This document shows, piece after piece, positions 28,777-37,477 of a stretch of 62,351 bases of DNA. The stretch's first letter is position 1. Each line of letters opens with the position of its first letter. The notes beneath the pieces were generated by a model. That model was not told where the DNA came from. It did no database searches and worked only from the letters and a program-made list of their open reading frames with translations. The stretch is taken from the NCBI GenBank assembly GCA_902763335.1, contig CACWRR010000005.1, positions 1-62,351 on the forward strand, written 5' to 3'. The translations under genes and the position numbers were made by a program. Origin of the DNA: an uncultured Lachnospiraceae bacterium (lineage in GTDB: Bacteria; Bacillota; Clostridia; Lachnospirales; Lachnospiraceae).

Positions 28777-29439
28777 CATTACTATACATTTTATAATATA
28801 CAGAACCATAAGATGCAGCGGATACCACCAGTAAAACATCATCTTAAACTTATCCCCGCCTCTTTCTCCATTGTAGAATTCTATAGGTATAAGTGCCAAT
28901 GCTCCTGCTGCCTGTGTACCACCTATCACTAACACATTCATGACTATCTGGAATATGTATATCGATACTTTTATTTTCCTAAACAGATAAAATCCCAGTA
29001 TCATTGCCACCCCATAAGCTCCATAATCCGTCTGAAATGCCCATGCGGCAACCATTCCTATTGCACACATAAGATATCTTGACATATCAGATGATGCAAA
29101 CTCACAAAAATGCATGACCAGCAGTCCGATAAACAGTGTAAAGAATACGTTTTGATTTGCGATATTTATTATCTTACCCGAAAATGCCAGATCAAAAGGA
29201 ATTTCCGAAATTATGGCAAATATACCAAGACGTATCAGATAATTTTTTCTGTTTGATGTGTGAAAGAATCCTTCCACAAGCAGAAAACAGTATATGGGAA
29301 ATGCCAGTCTTCCTATGATTCTAAGAATAACATACTCCGGAAACAACATTGCACCGATATGGTCTATCGTCATGGATACCAGTGCAATTATCTTTAAATC
29401 CGTTCCTGTAAGCATCCTATTTTTTATTATTTTTTTCAT
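28774..29439 (-). CDS. TraX family membrane protein
   Basis: About 221 residues, seven or so membrane helices. The N-terminal segment LKIIALVSMTIDHIGAMLFPEY and the LVEGFFHTSNRKNYLIRLGIFAIISEIPFDLAF stretch are characteristic of TraX, a family related to membrane acyltransferases (TraX acetylates F-pilin in E. coli). The chromosomal clostridial homologues have no known substrate. The start at 29439 lies inside the end of the GH13-like gene (overlap about 23 bases); an ATG at 29415 is also possible. Confidence 0.87.
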   Translation of the reverse strand: MKKIIKNRMLTGTDLKIIALVSMTIDHIGAMLFPEYVILRIIGRLAFPIYCFLLVEGFFHTSNRKNYLIRLGIFAIISEIPFDLAFSGKIINIANQNVFFTLFIGLLVMHFCEFASSDMSRYLMCAIGMVAAWAFQTDYGAYGVAMILGFYLFRKIKVSIYIFQIVMNVLVIGGTQAAGALALIPIEFYNGERGGDKFKMMFYWWYPLHLMVLYIIKCIVM

Positions 29440-31288
29440 TTTCTTCTTTACCAATCTCTGAATTTTCCATCACAACAGCAGTTCTCGGCGGAACTACCAA
29501 CATTCTGTTTTTTATCTCTACCTCCTCATTCCCGGAAGTATTAAATACCATTTTCCATTTCTGGCGTTTTCCTGCCTTCGGTATTCCTATTTTCTGCTCT
29601 TCCCAGTGCATATTAAAGGCTATAAATATAGTATTGTCATCATTATGTCCAAACAGTCTGCTGTAATTTCCAAACAGCATTACACCGAAATGTCTGTTAA
29701 ACACATCCGTATCAAGTGTCCACGTCTTCTCACTGTGATATGATATATCCGGTATTCCCAAAGCGTGATAATCTCTTCCCTGCATCTGCTTCGGAAGATG
29801 CAGAATAGGATGTGCCTTTCTGAACTGTATCACTTCTTTTACAAATTCCAGTATTTCCTTATTTTTCTTCACAAGATTCCAGTTAAGCCATGAGATTTCA
29901 TTGTCCTGACAGTACGGATTATTATTTCCCCTGCATGTATGTCCAAACTCATCTCCGGCATATATCATAGGTGTACCCTGACTTAACAGAAGCATTAAAA
30001 ATGCATTCTTTATCTGTTTTTTTCTGAGTGTACACACTGCTCTTCTCTTAGTTTCACCCTCAAATCCACAGTTCCAGCTGTTATTGACCTTTCTGCCGTC
30101 ACGGTTATCCTCATTATTCGCCTCATTATGACTCCTGCTGTATGATAACATATCCATCATTGTAAGGGTATCATTAGATGCCATATAGTTAATCGTTGCG
30201 GCTGAAACCGGATTGTATCTGAATCTGAATGCCATGTCTGCCGTTCTGCCCTCGTCTCCTTTAAGGAAACATCTTGCGATATCCATAAATACATCATTAT
30301 ATTCTGCAAGATGCTTTCTGACATAGAGTTTTTCCTCATTCCAGCCATAATTCATAAGCTTAGTGCGGCTGAGATACGGGTCTTTCTGTATCATATCCCT
30401 CATTCCGGCCGGAATGTTACAGTGTATACCGTCTATATGGTACTCTCTTACCCAGAATCTGAAACACTGATATATAAGGTAAGGATTTATATTCTCAGGA
30501 AAATAAAACTCCATGGCAACCTCTATTCCGTTTTTATGAAAAGCCTTTACCATATCCTTAAATTCTCTGATGGCTGCCCCCTTGACTTTAGAGGATGCAT
30601 AAGCTGCCTTAGGAGCAAAATAATTTCCCTCACAATAGCCCCAATAATTCAATTTAGGCTGTTCCTCACTATGTTTCACTCTCGGTTCAGAGGATGCCCT
30701 TCTGCCCTTAAAAATCTCATTGAACTCATATGCCGGCATAAGCTCCACCATAGTTATGCCCAAAGACTTTATGTACGGAATCTTCTCTGCCAGTCCCTTA
30801 AATGTACCCTTATGCTTCACTCCTGAAAACTTTGATTTCGTAAAACCTCTTACATGGAGTCTGTATATAATGGAATCCTCAAAGGAAATATCCGGTGACT
30901 TGTCATCCTCCCAGTCATATTTTCCTCTGTATACACCTGCTGTAATATGCTTATCCTTTTCACCCCAGACTTCAGAGCCGTTAATTATCTTTGCAAAAGG
31001 ATCCTGTTTAATAATATTTCCTATTCTGAATGCATATTCAAATTCGTTAGACGGTATGCCTTCGATTTCCATCGCAAACACATTACCATGACGCATGTCC
31101 TCGGTAAAAGGAATCTCGGTTGCTATCTTAGAAGTCCCTTTCTTATATAAAATAAGGGAGCATTTTTCATCTCCATCAACCATTATTGCTATATTCACAA
31201 GCTTTCTTCCCTTTTCGACCGTACCGAGCGGTTCAGGTTCGCCTATTCTTACTCTATAATCAAGTTTTTCTGTTTCGTTCATTATCAT
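29417..31288 (-). CDS. GH13/isoamylase-like protein with lost catalytic residues
   Basis: 623 residues: an N-terminal carbohydrate-binding beta domain (about 10-120), a GH13 TIM barrel like glycogen-debranching/isoamylase enzymes, and a C-terminal beta domain (about 540-610). Conserved parts include YAGDEFGHTCRGNNNPYCQDNEISWLNW. The catalytic positions are replaced: the nucleophile motif DGFRFD reads DGIHCN (N at about 291), the acid/base motif with Glu reads LMNYGWN (Y at about 314), region I lacks the Asn-His, and the HD of region IV reads ND. So it should be inactive or have a different role, perhaps glycogen binding. It is followed by TraX. Confidence 0.85.
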   Translation of the reverse strand: MIMNETEKLDYRVRIGEPEPLGTVEKGRKLVNIAIMVDGDEKCSLILYKKGTSKIATEIPFTEDMRHGNVFAMEIEGIPSNEFEYAFRIGNIIKQDPFAKIINGSEVWGEKDKHITAGVYRGKYDWEDDKSPDISFEDSIIYRLHVRGFTKSKFSGVKHKGTFKGLAEKIPYIKSLGITMVELMPAYEFNEIFKGRRASSEPRVKHSEEQPKLNYWGYCEGNYFAPKAAYASSKVKGAAIREFKDMVKAFHKNGIEVAMEFYFPENINPYLIYQCFRFWVREYHIDGIHCNIPAGMRDMIQKDPYLSRTKLMNYGWNEEKLYVRKHLAEYNDVFMDIARCFLKGDEGRTADMAFRFRYNPVSAATINYMASNDTLTMMDMLSYSRSHNEANNEDNRDGRKVNNSWNCGFEGETKRRAVCTLRKKQIKNAFLMLLLSQGTPMIYAGDEFGHTCRGNNNPYCQDNEISWLNWNLVKKNKEILEFVKEVIQFRKAHPILHLPKQMQGRDYHALGIPDISYHSEKTWTLDTDVFNRHFGVMLFGNYSRLFGHNDDNTIFIAFNMHWEEQKIGIPKAGKRQKWKMVFNTSGNEEVEIKNRMLVVPPRTAVVMENSEIGKEENEKNNKK

Positions 31289-31345
31289 TGTTTACATCCT
31301 TTATCATTACTTATATTGTATTATAACGTATATTTATCCACATAA

Positions 31346-31380
31346 CAAGCAAAAAGCATGAATTTTCAGCTTTTTGCTTG
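31346..31380. repeat. Perfect 12-bp inverted repeat between divergent genes
   Basis: CAAGCAAAAAGC/GCTTTTTGCTTG with an 11-base loop. It ends in the -35 region of the ABC-F promoter, so it could be an operator; no U-tract follows the hairpin. Confidence 0.6.
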
Positions 31381-31405
31381 CAAATTACCAGATTTAATGT
31401 AAAAT
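31378..31405 (+). promoter_or_regulatory. Probable ABC-F promoter
   Basis: TTGCAA and TAAAAT with a 16-base spacer, about 35 bases before the ABC-F start. Confidence 0.5.
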
Positions 31406-31439
31406 AAACTAAGAACCAGAGAAAGGAATGAACTTTATT

Positions 31440-33074
31440 ATGATTAGTGCAAATAACATTACACTCAGATTAGGCAAAAAAGCCCTTTTCGAAGATGTAA
31501 ATATTAAATTTACAGAAGGAAACTGTTATGGTCTTATTGGAGCAAACGGTGCCGGAAAATCTACATTTTTAAAGATTTTATCAGGTCAGATTGATTCTAC
31601 CAACGGTGAGGTTGTCATTACACCGGGTCAGAGACTTTCTTTTCTCCAGCAGGATCATTTTAAATATGATGAATATCCTGTTCTTGATACAGTTATAATG
31701 GGAAATGCAAGGCTTTATGAGATAATGAAAGAAAAGGATGCAATATATGCTAAAGAGGATTTTTCCGAGGAAGACGGTATAAAAGCCGGAAAACTTGAGG
31801 AAGAATTCGCCACACTCAACGGATGGGAAGCTGAATCCGATGCCGCTACCCTTTTAAACGGTCTCGGAATAGAGACAGATCTTCATTACAAATACTTAAA
31901 AGAGCTTACGGGAAGCCAGAAGGTCAAAGTTCTCTTAGCTCAGGCTCTTTTTGGTAATCCTGACATCCTTCTTTTGGATGAGCCTACCAACCACCTTGAC
32001 TTAGACGCCATTGCATGGCTTGAAGAATTTCTTATTAACTTTGACAATACTGTTATCGTCGTATCACATGACCGTTACTTCCTCAATAAGGTATGTACAC
32101 AGATTGCTGATATCGACTATGGAAAAATCCAGTTATATGCCGGAAACTACGACTTCTGGTACGAGTCAAGCCAGCTTCTTGTAAAACAGATGAAAGAAGC
32201 AAATAAAAAGAAAGAAGAAAAAATCAAAGAGCTTCAGGACTTTATCCAGCGTTTCAGTGCCAATGCTTCTAAATCAAAGCAGGCAACATCAAGAAAACGT
32301 GCCCTTGAAAAAATCGAGCTTGATGAAATCAAACCATCCAGCCGTAAATATCCTTATATAGATTTCCGTCCTAACCGTGAGATAGGTAACGAAGTCCTCA
32401 CTGTAGAAGGTATCTCAAAAACTATAGACGGAGTTAAGGTTCTTGATAATATTTCATTTATCGTAGGCAGAGAAGACAAGATTGCCTTTGTTGGTGCAAA
32501 TGAAATTGCCAAAACTACATTGTTCAAAATCCTCGCAGGTGAGATGGAACCTGATGAAGGAACTTATAAATGGGGTGTCACTACTACACAGACATATTTC
32601 CCTAAGGATAATACAAAGGAATTTGACTGTGATGATACTATCGTTGACTGGCTTACACAGTACTCTGAAGAAAAGGATGCAACATATGTCCGTGGTTTCC
32701 TTGGAAGAATGCTTTTTGCCGGTGATGACGGTGTAAAACATGTAAACGTATTATCCGGTGGTGAAAAGGTAAGATGCCTGTTATCTAAGATGATGATATC
32801 CGGTGCAAATGTCCTTATTCTTGATGAGCCTACCAACCATCTTGATATGGAGTCAATAACAGCACTCAACAACGGACTTATCAAATTCCCGGGTGTTGTT
32901 CTGTTTGCATCACATGACCACCAGTTTGTACAGACTACTGCCAACCGTATAATGGAAATCATTAACGGTTCCCTTGTTGACAAAATCACTACTTACGACG
33001 AATATCTTGCAAGTGATGAAATGGCAAGAAAACGTCAGATATATTCTATGGATGAACAGGATGAGGATAATTAA
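31440..33074 (+). CDS. ABC-F family ATPase (YkpA/YbiT type)
   Basis: About 544 residues: two ABC domains in one chain without membrane helices, the ABC-F class that acts on ribosomes. Domain 1 has GANGAGKST, the signature variant ELTGSQKVKV, and LLLDEPTNHLD; the linker (about 245-310) is a charged helical hairpin. Domain 2 has LSGGEKVRC and LILDEPTNHLD, but its Walker A reads GANEIAKTT, lacking the usual GxGK glycines. The start at 31440 gives the normal MISANNITL opening; an ATG at 31428 abuts AAAGGA and is less likely. The stop overlaps the next start as TAATG. Confidence 0.92.
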   Translation: MISANNITLRLGKKALFEDVNIKFTEGNCYGLIGANGAGKSTFLKILSGQIDSTNGEVVITPGQRLSFLQQDHFKYDEYPVLDTVIMGNARLYEIMKEKDAIYAKEDFSEEDGIKAGKLEEEFATLNGWEAESDAATLLNGLGIETDLHYKYLKELTGSQKVKVLLAQALFGNPDILLLDEPTNHLDLDAIAWLEEFLINFDNTVIVVSHDRYFLNKVCTQIADIDYGKIQLYAGNYDFWYESSQLLVKQMKEANKKKEEKIKELQDFIQRFSANASKSKQATSRKRALEKIELDEIKPSSRKYPYIDFRPNREIGNEVLTVEGISKTIDGVKVLDNISFIVGREDKIAFVGANEIAKTTLFKILAGEMEPDEGTYKWGVTTTQTYFPKDNTKEFDCDDTIVDWLTQYSEEKDATYVRGFLGRMLFAGDDGVKHVNVLSGGEKVRCLLSKMMISGANVLILDEPTNHLDMESITALNNGLIKFPGVVLFASHDHQFVQTTANRIMEIINGSLVDKITTYDEYLASDEMARKRQIYSMDEQDEDN

Positions 33075-33922
33075 TGAGCAATATAGATCTTCATGTACAC
33101 TCAACAGCTTCCGACGGTTCTTATACACCGTCGGAACTTGTTGATTATGCAATAGAAAAAAATTTATCTGCCTTTGCCCTTACCGACCACGATACATGTG
33201 ACGGTATTTCCGAGGCAATAAATTACAGCTTAAAACTAAAATCAGAAAGTAAAAAATCAGTAAAAGTTATTCCCGGCATTGAATTATCTGCTGAATATTC
33301 AGGCGAAGATGTCCATATACTAGGACTGAATATCAGGTATGAGGACAAGGCATTTCTTACAGAACTCCAACCCTTTGTAGATGCCAGAAACGCCCGAAAT
33401 CACCTGATGGTAAGCAAAATGAATGAACACGGCATAAACATTACTGAAGAAATGGTTAATAAAAGATTCGGTGATGCAGTCATAACCCGTGCACACTACG
33501 CAATTCTTATGATTGAAATGGGATATGTATCATCAAAGGAAGAGGCATTTGAAAAATACTTAAATAAAGGATGCCCTTTTTATATTCCCCGACATAAGAT
33601 TACACCTTCAGAAGCCGTAAGACTTATTAAGTCCGCCGGTGGTCATCCCGTGATGGCACATCCGGTACTCTACAGCTTTGAAGATGACGTCCTTGATAAT
33701 CTGGTGTGCAGGCTTGCAGACGAAGGTCTTGAAGGTATAGAAGCAGTATATTCATGCAATAAACCTGAAGATACGGTTAAATACACCAATCTGGCTGCAA
33801 AATATAACTTATATTTAACGGGCGGCTCAGATTTTCACGGTACGGCAAAACCGGGACTTGAATTAGGTACAGGTTATGGAGACCTTGCTGTTCCCGAATC
33901 ATTTCTTAAAAATATTTTATAG
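33074..33922 (+). CDS. PHP domain phosphoesterase (RNase AM / TrpH type)
   Basis: 282 residues. PHP metal-site motifs: DLHVHSTASDGS (residues 5-16), ALTDHDTCDG (35-44), PGIELSAEY, HxILGLN, then MAHPVLYS and GGSDFHGTAKPG at the end. Members hydrolyse 3-prime,5-prime nucleoside bisphosphates or trim 5-prime ends of RNA. It is translationally coupled to the ABC-F gene by a TAATG overlap and followed by a hydrolase gene after 18 bases. Confidence 0.9.
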   Translation: MSNIDLHVHSTASDGSYTPSELVDYAIEKNLSAFALTDHDTCDGISEAINYSLKLKSESKKSVKVIPGIELSAEYSGEDVHILGLNIRYEDKAFLTELQPFVDARNARNHLMVSKMNEHGINITEEMVNKRFGDAVITRAHYAILMIEMGYVSSKEEAFEKYLNKGCPFYIPRHKITPSEAVRLIKSAGGHPVMAHPVLYSFEDDVLDNLVCRLADEGLEGIEAVYSCNKPEDTVKYTNLAAKYNLYLTGGSDFHGTAKPGLELGTGYGDLAVPESFLKNIL

Positions 33923-33940
33923 AATAAGGATTGTGATTTA

Positions 33941-34813
33941 ATGAAAAAAAACCGCATTACTACTTTTCCACCCGTCGGAACAGAGACTAAAGGTGTTATT
34001 CAATTTATACACGGTATGTGTGAACACAAAGAACGTTATATAGAGACAATGGAATATTTCAGCCACAACGGATACATCTGTATCATAAGTGATTTACCGG
34101 GACACGGTGAGAACCTTTCCCGTTCCGGTACATTCGGATACTTTGGAACCGAAAGTATTGACAGGATGTTAAACTGTGTACGCAGAAACACCCTTTACAT
34201 CAAAAAACATTATCCGGACCTTAAATATATACTTTTTGGTCACAGCATGGGTTCCCTTGTGTGCAGAGCATATTTAAAAACTCACTCAGACGATGTGGAT
34301 ACTGCAATTATCTGTGGCAGTCCCTCCGATAACAGATTTAAATATATCGGAAAATTTGCAATGAAATGTCTCGTCTCAATATTTGGCGGGCACACCAAAA
34401 GTAATTTTGCAAAAAATCTGTGTACAGGCACATTTGAAAGACGTTTCAGATATGAAAATCTTGAAAATTCATGGATTTGTTCGGATAAAGATGTAGTACA
34501 CAGTTATAACAATGATGAATTGTGCGGTTTTACATTTACCCTGAACGGTTACGATACACTGGTAAATCTTCTGATAAGCGTATATTCGGCATCAGGATGG
34601 CAGATTAATAACCCTGACCTGCCCGTATATTTTATATCCGGTGAATATGACCCGTGTATGGGAAATAAAAAGAGATTCTACCACTCAGTCAACATTTTGA
34701 GAAATGTGGGATTTAACAATATTCACACGAAGATATTTCCTGAAATGCGACACGAGATACTGAATGAAAAAGATAAAAAAAATGTATATGATTACGTTTT
34801 AACATGTATATAA
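33941..34813 (+). CDS. Alpha/beta hydrolase (monoacylglycerol lipase-like)
   Basis: 290 residues, serine hydrolase of the Hydrolase_4 type. Visible: HGMCEHKERY near residue 23 (HG oxyanion segment), SDLPGHGENLSRSG, the nucleophile elbow GHSMGS near residue 100, Asp in ISGEYDPCMG, and the catalytic His in MRHEILNE. Likely acts on lipid or acyl esters in the cytosol (no signal peptide). AAGG lies eleven bases before the ATG. Last gene of the three-gene plus-strand unit. Confidence 0.88.
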   Translation: MKKNRITTFPPVGTETKGVIQFIHGMCEHKERYIETMEYFSHNGYICIISDLPGHGENLSRSGTFGYFGTESIDRMLNCVRRNTLYIKKHYPDLKYILFGHSMGSLVCRAYLKTHSDDVDTAIICGSPSDNRFKYIGKFAMKCLVSIFGGHTKSNFAKNLCTGTFERRFRYENLENSWICSDKDVVHSYNNDELCGFTFTLNGYDTLVNLLISVYSASGWQINNPDLPVYFISGEYDPCMGNKKRFYHSVNILRNVGFNNIHTKIFPEMRHEILNEKDKKNVYDYVLTCI

Positions 34814-34850
34814 AAAGCAGCGGACTGATTAAATAACCGGTCCGCTGTTT
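34811..34850. terminator. Bidirectional terminator
   Basis: CAGCGGAC/GTCCGCTG stem with TTTATTATT on the right and five A on the left, between the hydrolase gene and the convergent citrate synthase gene. Confidence 0.9.
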
Positions 34851-34858
34851 ATTATTTA

Positions 34859-36196
34859 TTATATTTCTCTTTCTTTCATTATACTCATGTAAGCAGGTCT
34901 GATAATCTTATTCATACCTACTAACTCTTCTATTCTGTGTGCACTCCATCCTACGATTCGTGCTATAGCAAACATAGGTGTATACAGTTCCATAGGAATG
35001 TCTAACATATCATATACAAATCCACTGTAGAAATCCACATTCGGACTTACACCCTTAAATATATGTCTCTTCTGTGCTATAAGTTCAGGTGCAAGAGTCT
35101 CTATATTCTTATAGAGCTGCATATCCTTTTCTCTGTGCTTCTCCACAGACAGTCTCTCAACATAACTTTTAAATATTGTCTCCCTAGGGTCTGATAAAGA
35201 ATAAACCGCATGACCCATACCATATATGAGACCTTTTCTGTCAAATGCCTCTCCACCGAGAATCTTTGCAAGATAACTTCTAAGTTCATCAACATCTTCC
35301 GTATCAGAAACGTGTTCTTTTATATCCTTAATCATTTCCATAACTTTTATGTTTGCTCCACCATGTTTAGGTCCTTTAAGTGAAGACATTGCTGCCGCTA
35401 TGGCAGAGTAAGTATCTGAGCCTGAAGATGTAACAACTCTTGTTGTAAATGTAGAGTTATTTCCACCACCATGTTCCATATGAAGCATAAGTGCCACATC
35501 AAGTACCTTTGCCTCTGTCGGTGTATACTTTTTATCCGGTCTCAACATAAGAAGAAGGTTCTCAGCCGTTGAAAGTTCAGGATTCGGTCTGTGAATATAC
35601 ATACTCTCATTATTTTCATAATGATTGTAAGCATGATATCCATACACTGCCAGCATCGGAAATGTTCCGATAAGCTGTATACACTGTCTGATACAGTTAT
35701 CTATATCATTTACACTCACATAATTATCATATGAAGCCAGAGTAAGAATACTTCTTGTCATGGAATTCATTATATCCTTGCTCGGAGCTTTCATAATAAC
35801 ATCTCTCGTAAAGTTTGTAGGTAAATTTCTGCACAATCCAAGCATTTTTGAAAATTCAGCAAGTTCTTCCTCATTTGGTAAATCTCCAAACAACAGAAGA
35901 TATGCCGTACTTTCAAATCCAAATCCGTTCTCTCTAATATTTCTTACAAGTGACTTTATATTATAACCACGATACCATAACTCTCCGTCGCACGGAACTC
36001 TCTGTCCGTCAACATCCTTAAATGACACTATCTTTGATATATTGGTAAGTCCCGTAAGTACTCCCTTACCATTTAAATCCCTGAGTCCTCTGTTTACACC
36101 ATATTCTTTAAAAAGCTCATCCGATATAGTATCGTTGGATACACATAAGTCTTTCTTTGTATTAGCATATTTTATTAATTCTCTTTCAAATCCCAC
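34859..36196 (-). CDS. gltA: Citrate synthase
   Basis: Condenses acetyl-CoA and oxaloacetate to citrate. 445 residues, longer than the common 370-430. Active-site elements: His in the HMEHGGGNNSTF segment (near 230), GPKHGGAN, the loop MGHAVYSLSDPRE, and the Asp in NVDFYSGFVYDML. GTG start with GGAGG seven bases upstream. It lies 12 bases after marR and is the third gene of a mecA-marR-gltA operon. With icd elsewhere in the window it supplies the oxidative branch to 2-oxoglutarate for glutamate synthesis. Confidence 0.94.
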   Translation of the reverse strand: MGFERELIKYANTKKDLCVSNDTISDELFKEYGVNRGLRDLNGKGVLTGLTNISKIVSFKDVDGQRVPCDGELWYRGYNIKSLVRNIRENGFGFESTAYLLLFGDLPNEEELAEFSKMLGLCRNLPTNFTRDVIMKAPSKDIMNSMTRSILTLASYDNYVSVNDIDNCIRQCIQLIGTFPMLAVYGYHAYNHYENNESMYIHRPNPELSTAENLLLMLRPDKKYTPTEAKVLDVALMLHMEHGGGNNSTFTTRVVTSSGSDTYSAIAAAMSSLKGPKHGGANIKVMEMIKDIKEHVSDTEDVDELRSYLAKILGGEAFDRKGLIYGMGHAVYSLSDPRETIFKSYVERLSVEKHREKDMQLYKNIETLAPELIAQKRHIFKGVSPNVDFYSGFVYDMLDIPMELYTPMFAIARIVGWSAHRIEELVGMNKIIRPAYMSIMKEREI

Positions 36197-36208
36197 TAGT
36201 CTGCCTCC

Positions 36209-36640
36209 TTATAATTCATTGTCAATGTTATTCTCTATCTTCTTGGACAGCATCAGGAGAAACTCTTTCTCCTCATCTGTCACGTCCTTAAATACGACCT
36301 CCTTTATACTTTTTCTTAAAACAAGTATTCTTTCTATTATTGCATACGCATTATCTGTCAGAACCAGATGCGTACATCTTCTGTCATTTCCATCCTGTAC
36401 TGATTTAATCAGCTCAAGTTTCTCCATTCTGTCCACCGACTGGGATATATGCCCCTTCGTAAACATATCAAGATTCATTATATCCTTTGATGTATTATGA
36501 TTACCTGAGCAATATAGAAAATATAAGATTTCCACATCAATTTTTTTTAACCCATACTCTCCCATGACCTTCAGAATAAGTTTCTCGTAAAGCCTTCTGA
36601 ATTTATTTCCATACAATAATATTTCTATTGCCTGCTCCAC
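36209..36640 (-). CDS. MarR family transcriptional regulator
   Basis: 143-residue winged-helix repressor. The recognition region is TSKDIMNLDMFTKGHISQSVDRMEKLELI (about residues 51-79) followed by the wing with DGNDRRCTHLVLTDNA. GTG start with GGAGAGG six bases upstream. It lies between mecA and citrate synthase, and the palindrome GTTTAA/TTAAAC in the operon promoter is a good candidate for its own operator. The ligand is unknown. Confidence 0.9.
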   Translation of the reverse strand: MEQAIEILLYGNKFRRLYEKLILKVMGEYGLKKIDVEILYFLYCSGNHNTSKDIMNLDMFTKGHISQSVDRMEKLELIKSVQDGNDRRCTHLVLTDNAYAIIERILVLRKSIKEVVFKDVTDEEKEFLLMLSKKIENNIDNEL

Positions 36641-36660
36641 AACTTACCTCTCCATATCGG

Positions 36661-37386
36661 CTATAAATTTTTTAAAACTGATACAGGATTTTCCCTGATT
36701 ATCACCTGTGCATGTTCGCTAAGATACGGCTGACACCAGTCCGCCTCTATTATCTCCTCGCTATATTCCTCAGCTGTCAACAAAAATCTGTTTGCATCCA
36801 CACTGTCGGCACCATTTAAATCCACATACATAAAATATTTGTTGTCGGATTTATACATTCTTCCATTTCCAATCTCATCTGCTGACTCACAAAATCTTTC
36901 TGCATCATCGAGACTTGAAAATCTGATAACATACCTTCTGTCTTCCTGAACCTCAGTATCCTCAGACTTCTGCTCTATAGAGCTGTTGAGTTCATTCATA
37001 ACCTGATTAAAACCCATTATCTTCTCTTCACCTGTAGCTCTAAGTATCTCTTCAAGCCTTTGTCTTCCGATGCAGTTCACCATATCATAAGCACTGAGAA
37101 GTCTTGACACCGTAGAATTTATCTGTTTGTCAACACTGACTGATACAACATTCATCACCAGTTCATTATTTTCATAACCAATCTTGTTGACGAACTGATA
37201 TGTATCTTCCTTGATAAATCCCTGGGAACTGGCAGCCGCCACTACCTCTTTTATAAACTCCGTCGCTTTCTCTTTACTGCTAAAGATTTCTTCTACCTGA
37301 AAACCCAGACTGCTGATTTCATCTGCCGGTATAACGCATTTGATTACCTGATCATTCACTTTAATAAACGTCAAATCAATCACCAC
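36661..37386 (-). CDS. mecA: MecA-like adaptor protein
   Basis: 241 residues. N-terminal MecA substrate-binding domain (KVNDQVIKCVIPADEISSLGF ... SSKEKATEFIKEVV), an acidic Gln/Glu linker (about 130-145), and a C-terminal ClpC-binding domain with YVIRFSSLDDAERFCESA and KYFMYVDLN. MecA delivers proteins to the ClpC AAA+ unfoldase for degradation or control. The start is uncertain: GTG at 37386 or 37383 or a TTG three codons later, none with a clear binding site. First gene of the operon. Confidence 0.85.
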   Translation of the reverse strand: MVIDLTFIKVNDQVIKCVIPADEISSLGFQVEEIFSSKEKATEFIKEVVAAASSQGFIKEDTYQFVNKIGYENNELVMNVVSVSVDKQINSTVSRLLSAYDMVNCIGRQRLEEILRATGEEKIMGFNQVMNELNSSIEQKSEDTEVQEDRRYVIRFSSLDDAERFCESADEIGNGRMYKSDNKYFMYVDLNGADSVDANRFLLTAEEYSEEIIEADWCQPYLSEHAQVIIRENPVSVLKNL

Positions 37387-37403
37387 ACTTTATTGTATCG
37401 TTT

Positions 37404-37447
37404 GTTTAATTTTAAACTAATATATCATTTTAATGGAAAATTTGCAA
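37404..37447 (-). promoter_or_regulatory. mecA-marR-gltA promoter with palindromic operator
   Basis: Minus-strand TTGCAA (37442-37447) and TATATT (37419-37424), spacer 17. Directly downstream is the perfect palindrome GTTTAA-AA-TTAAAC (37404-37417), the size and position expected for MarR autorepression. Confidence 0.7.
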
Positions 37448-37477
37448 GTAAGTTCACAGATTTTTAATATATTACTG

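Noticed and set aside
37386..37404. Leader peptide before mecA
   Set aside because: The space is too short and no start codon with a ribosome site is present.
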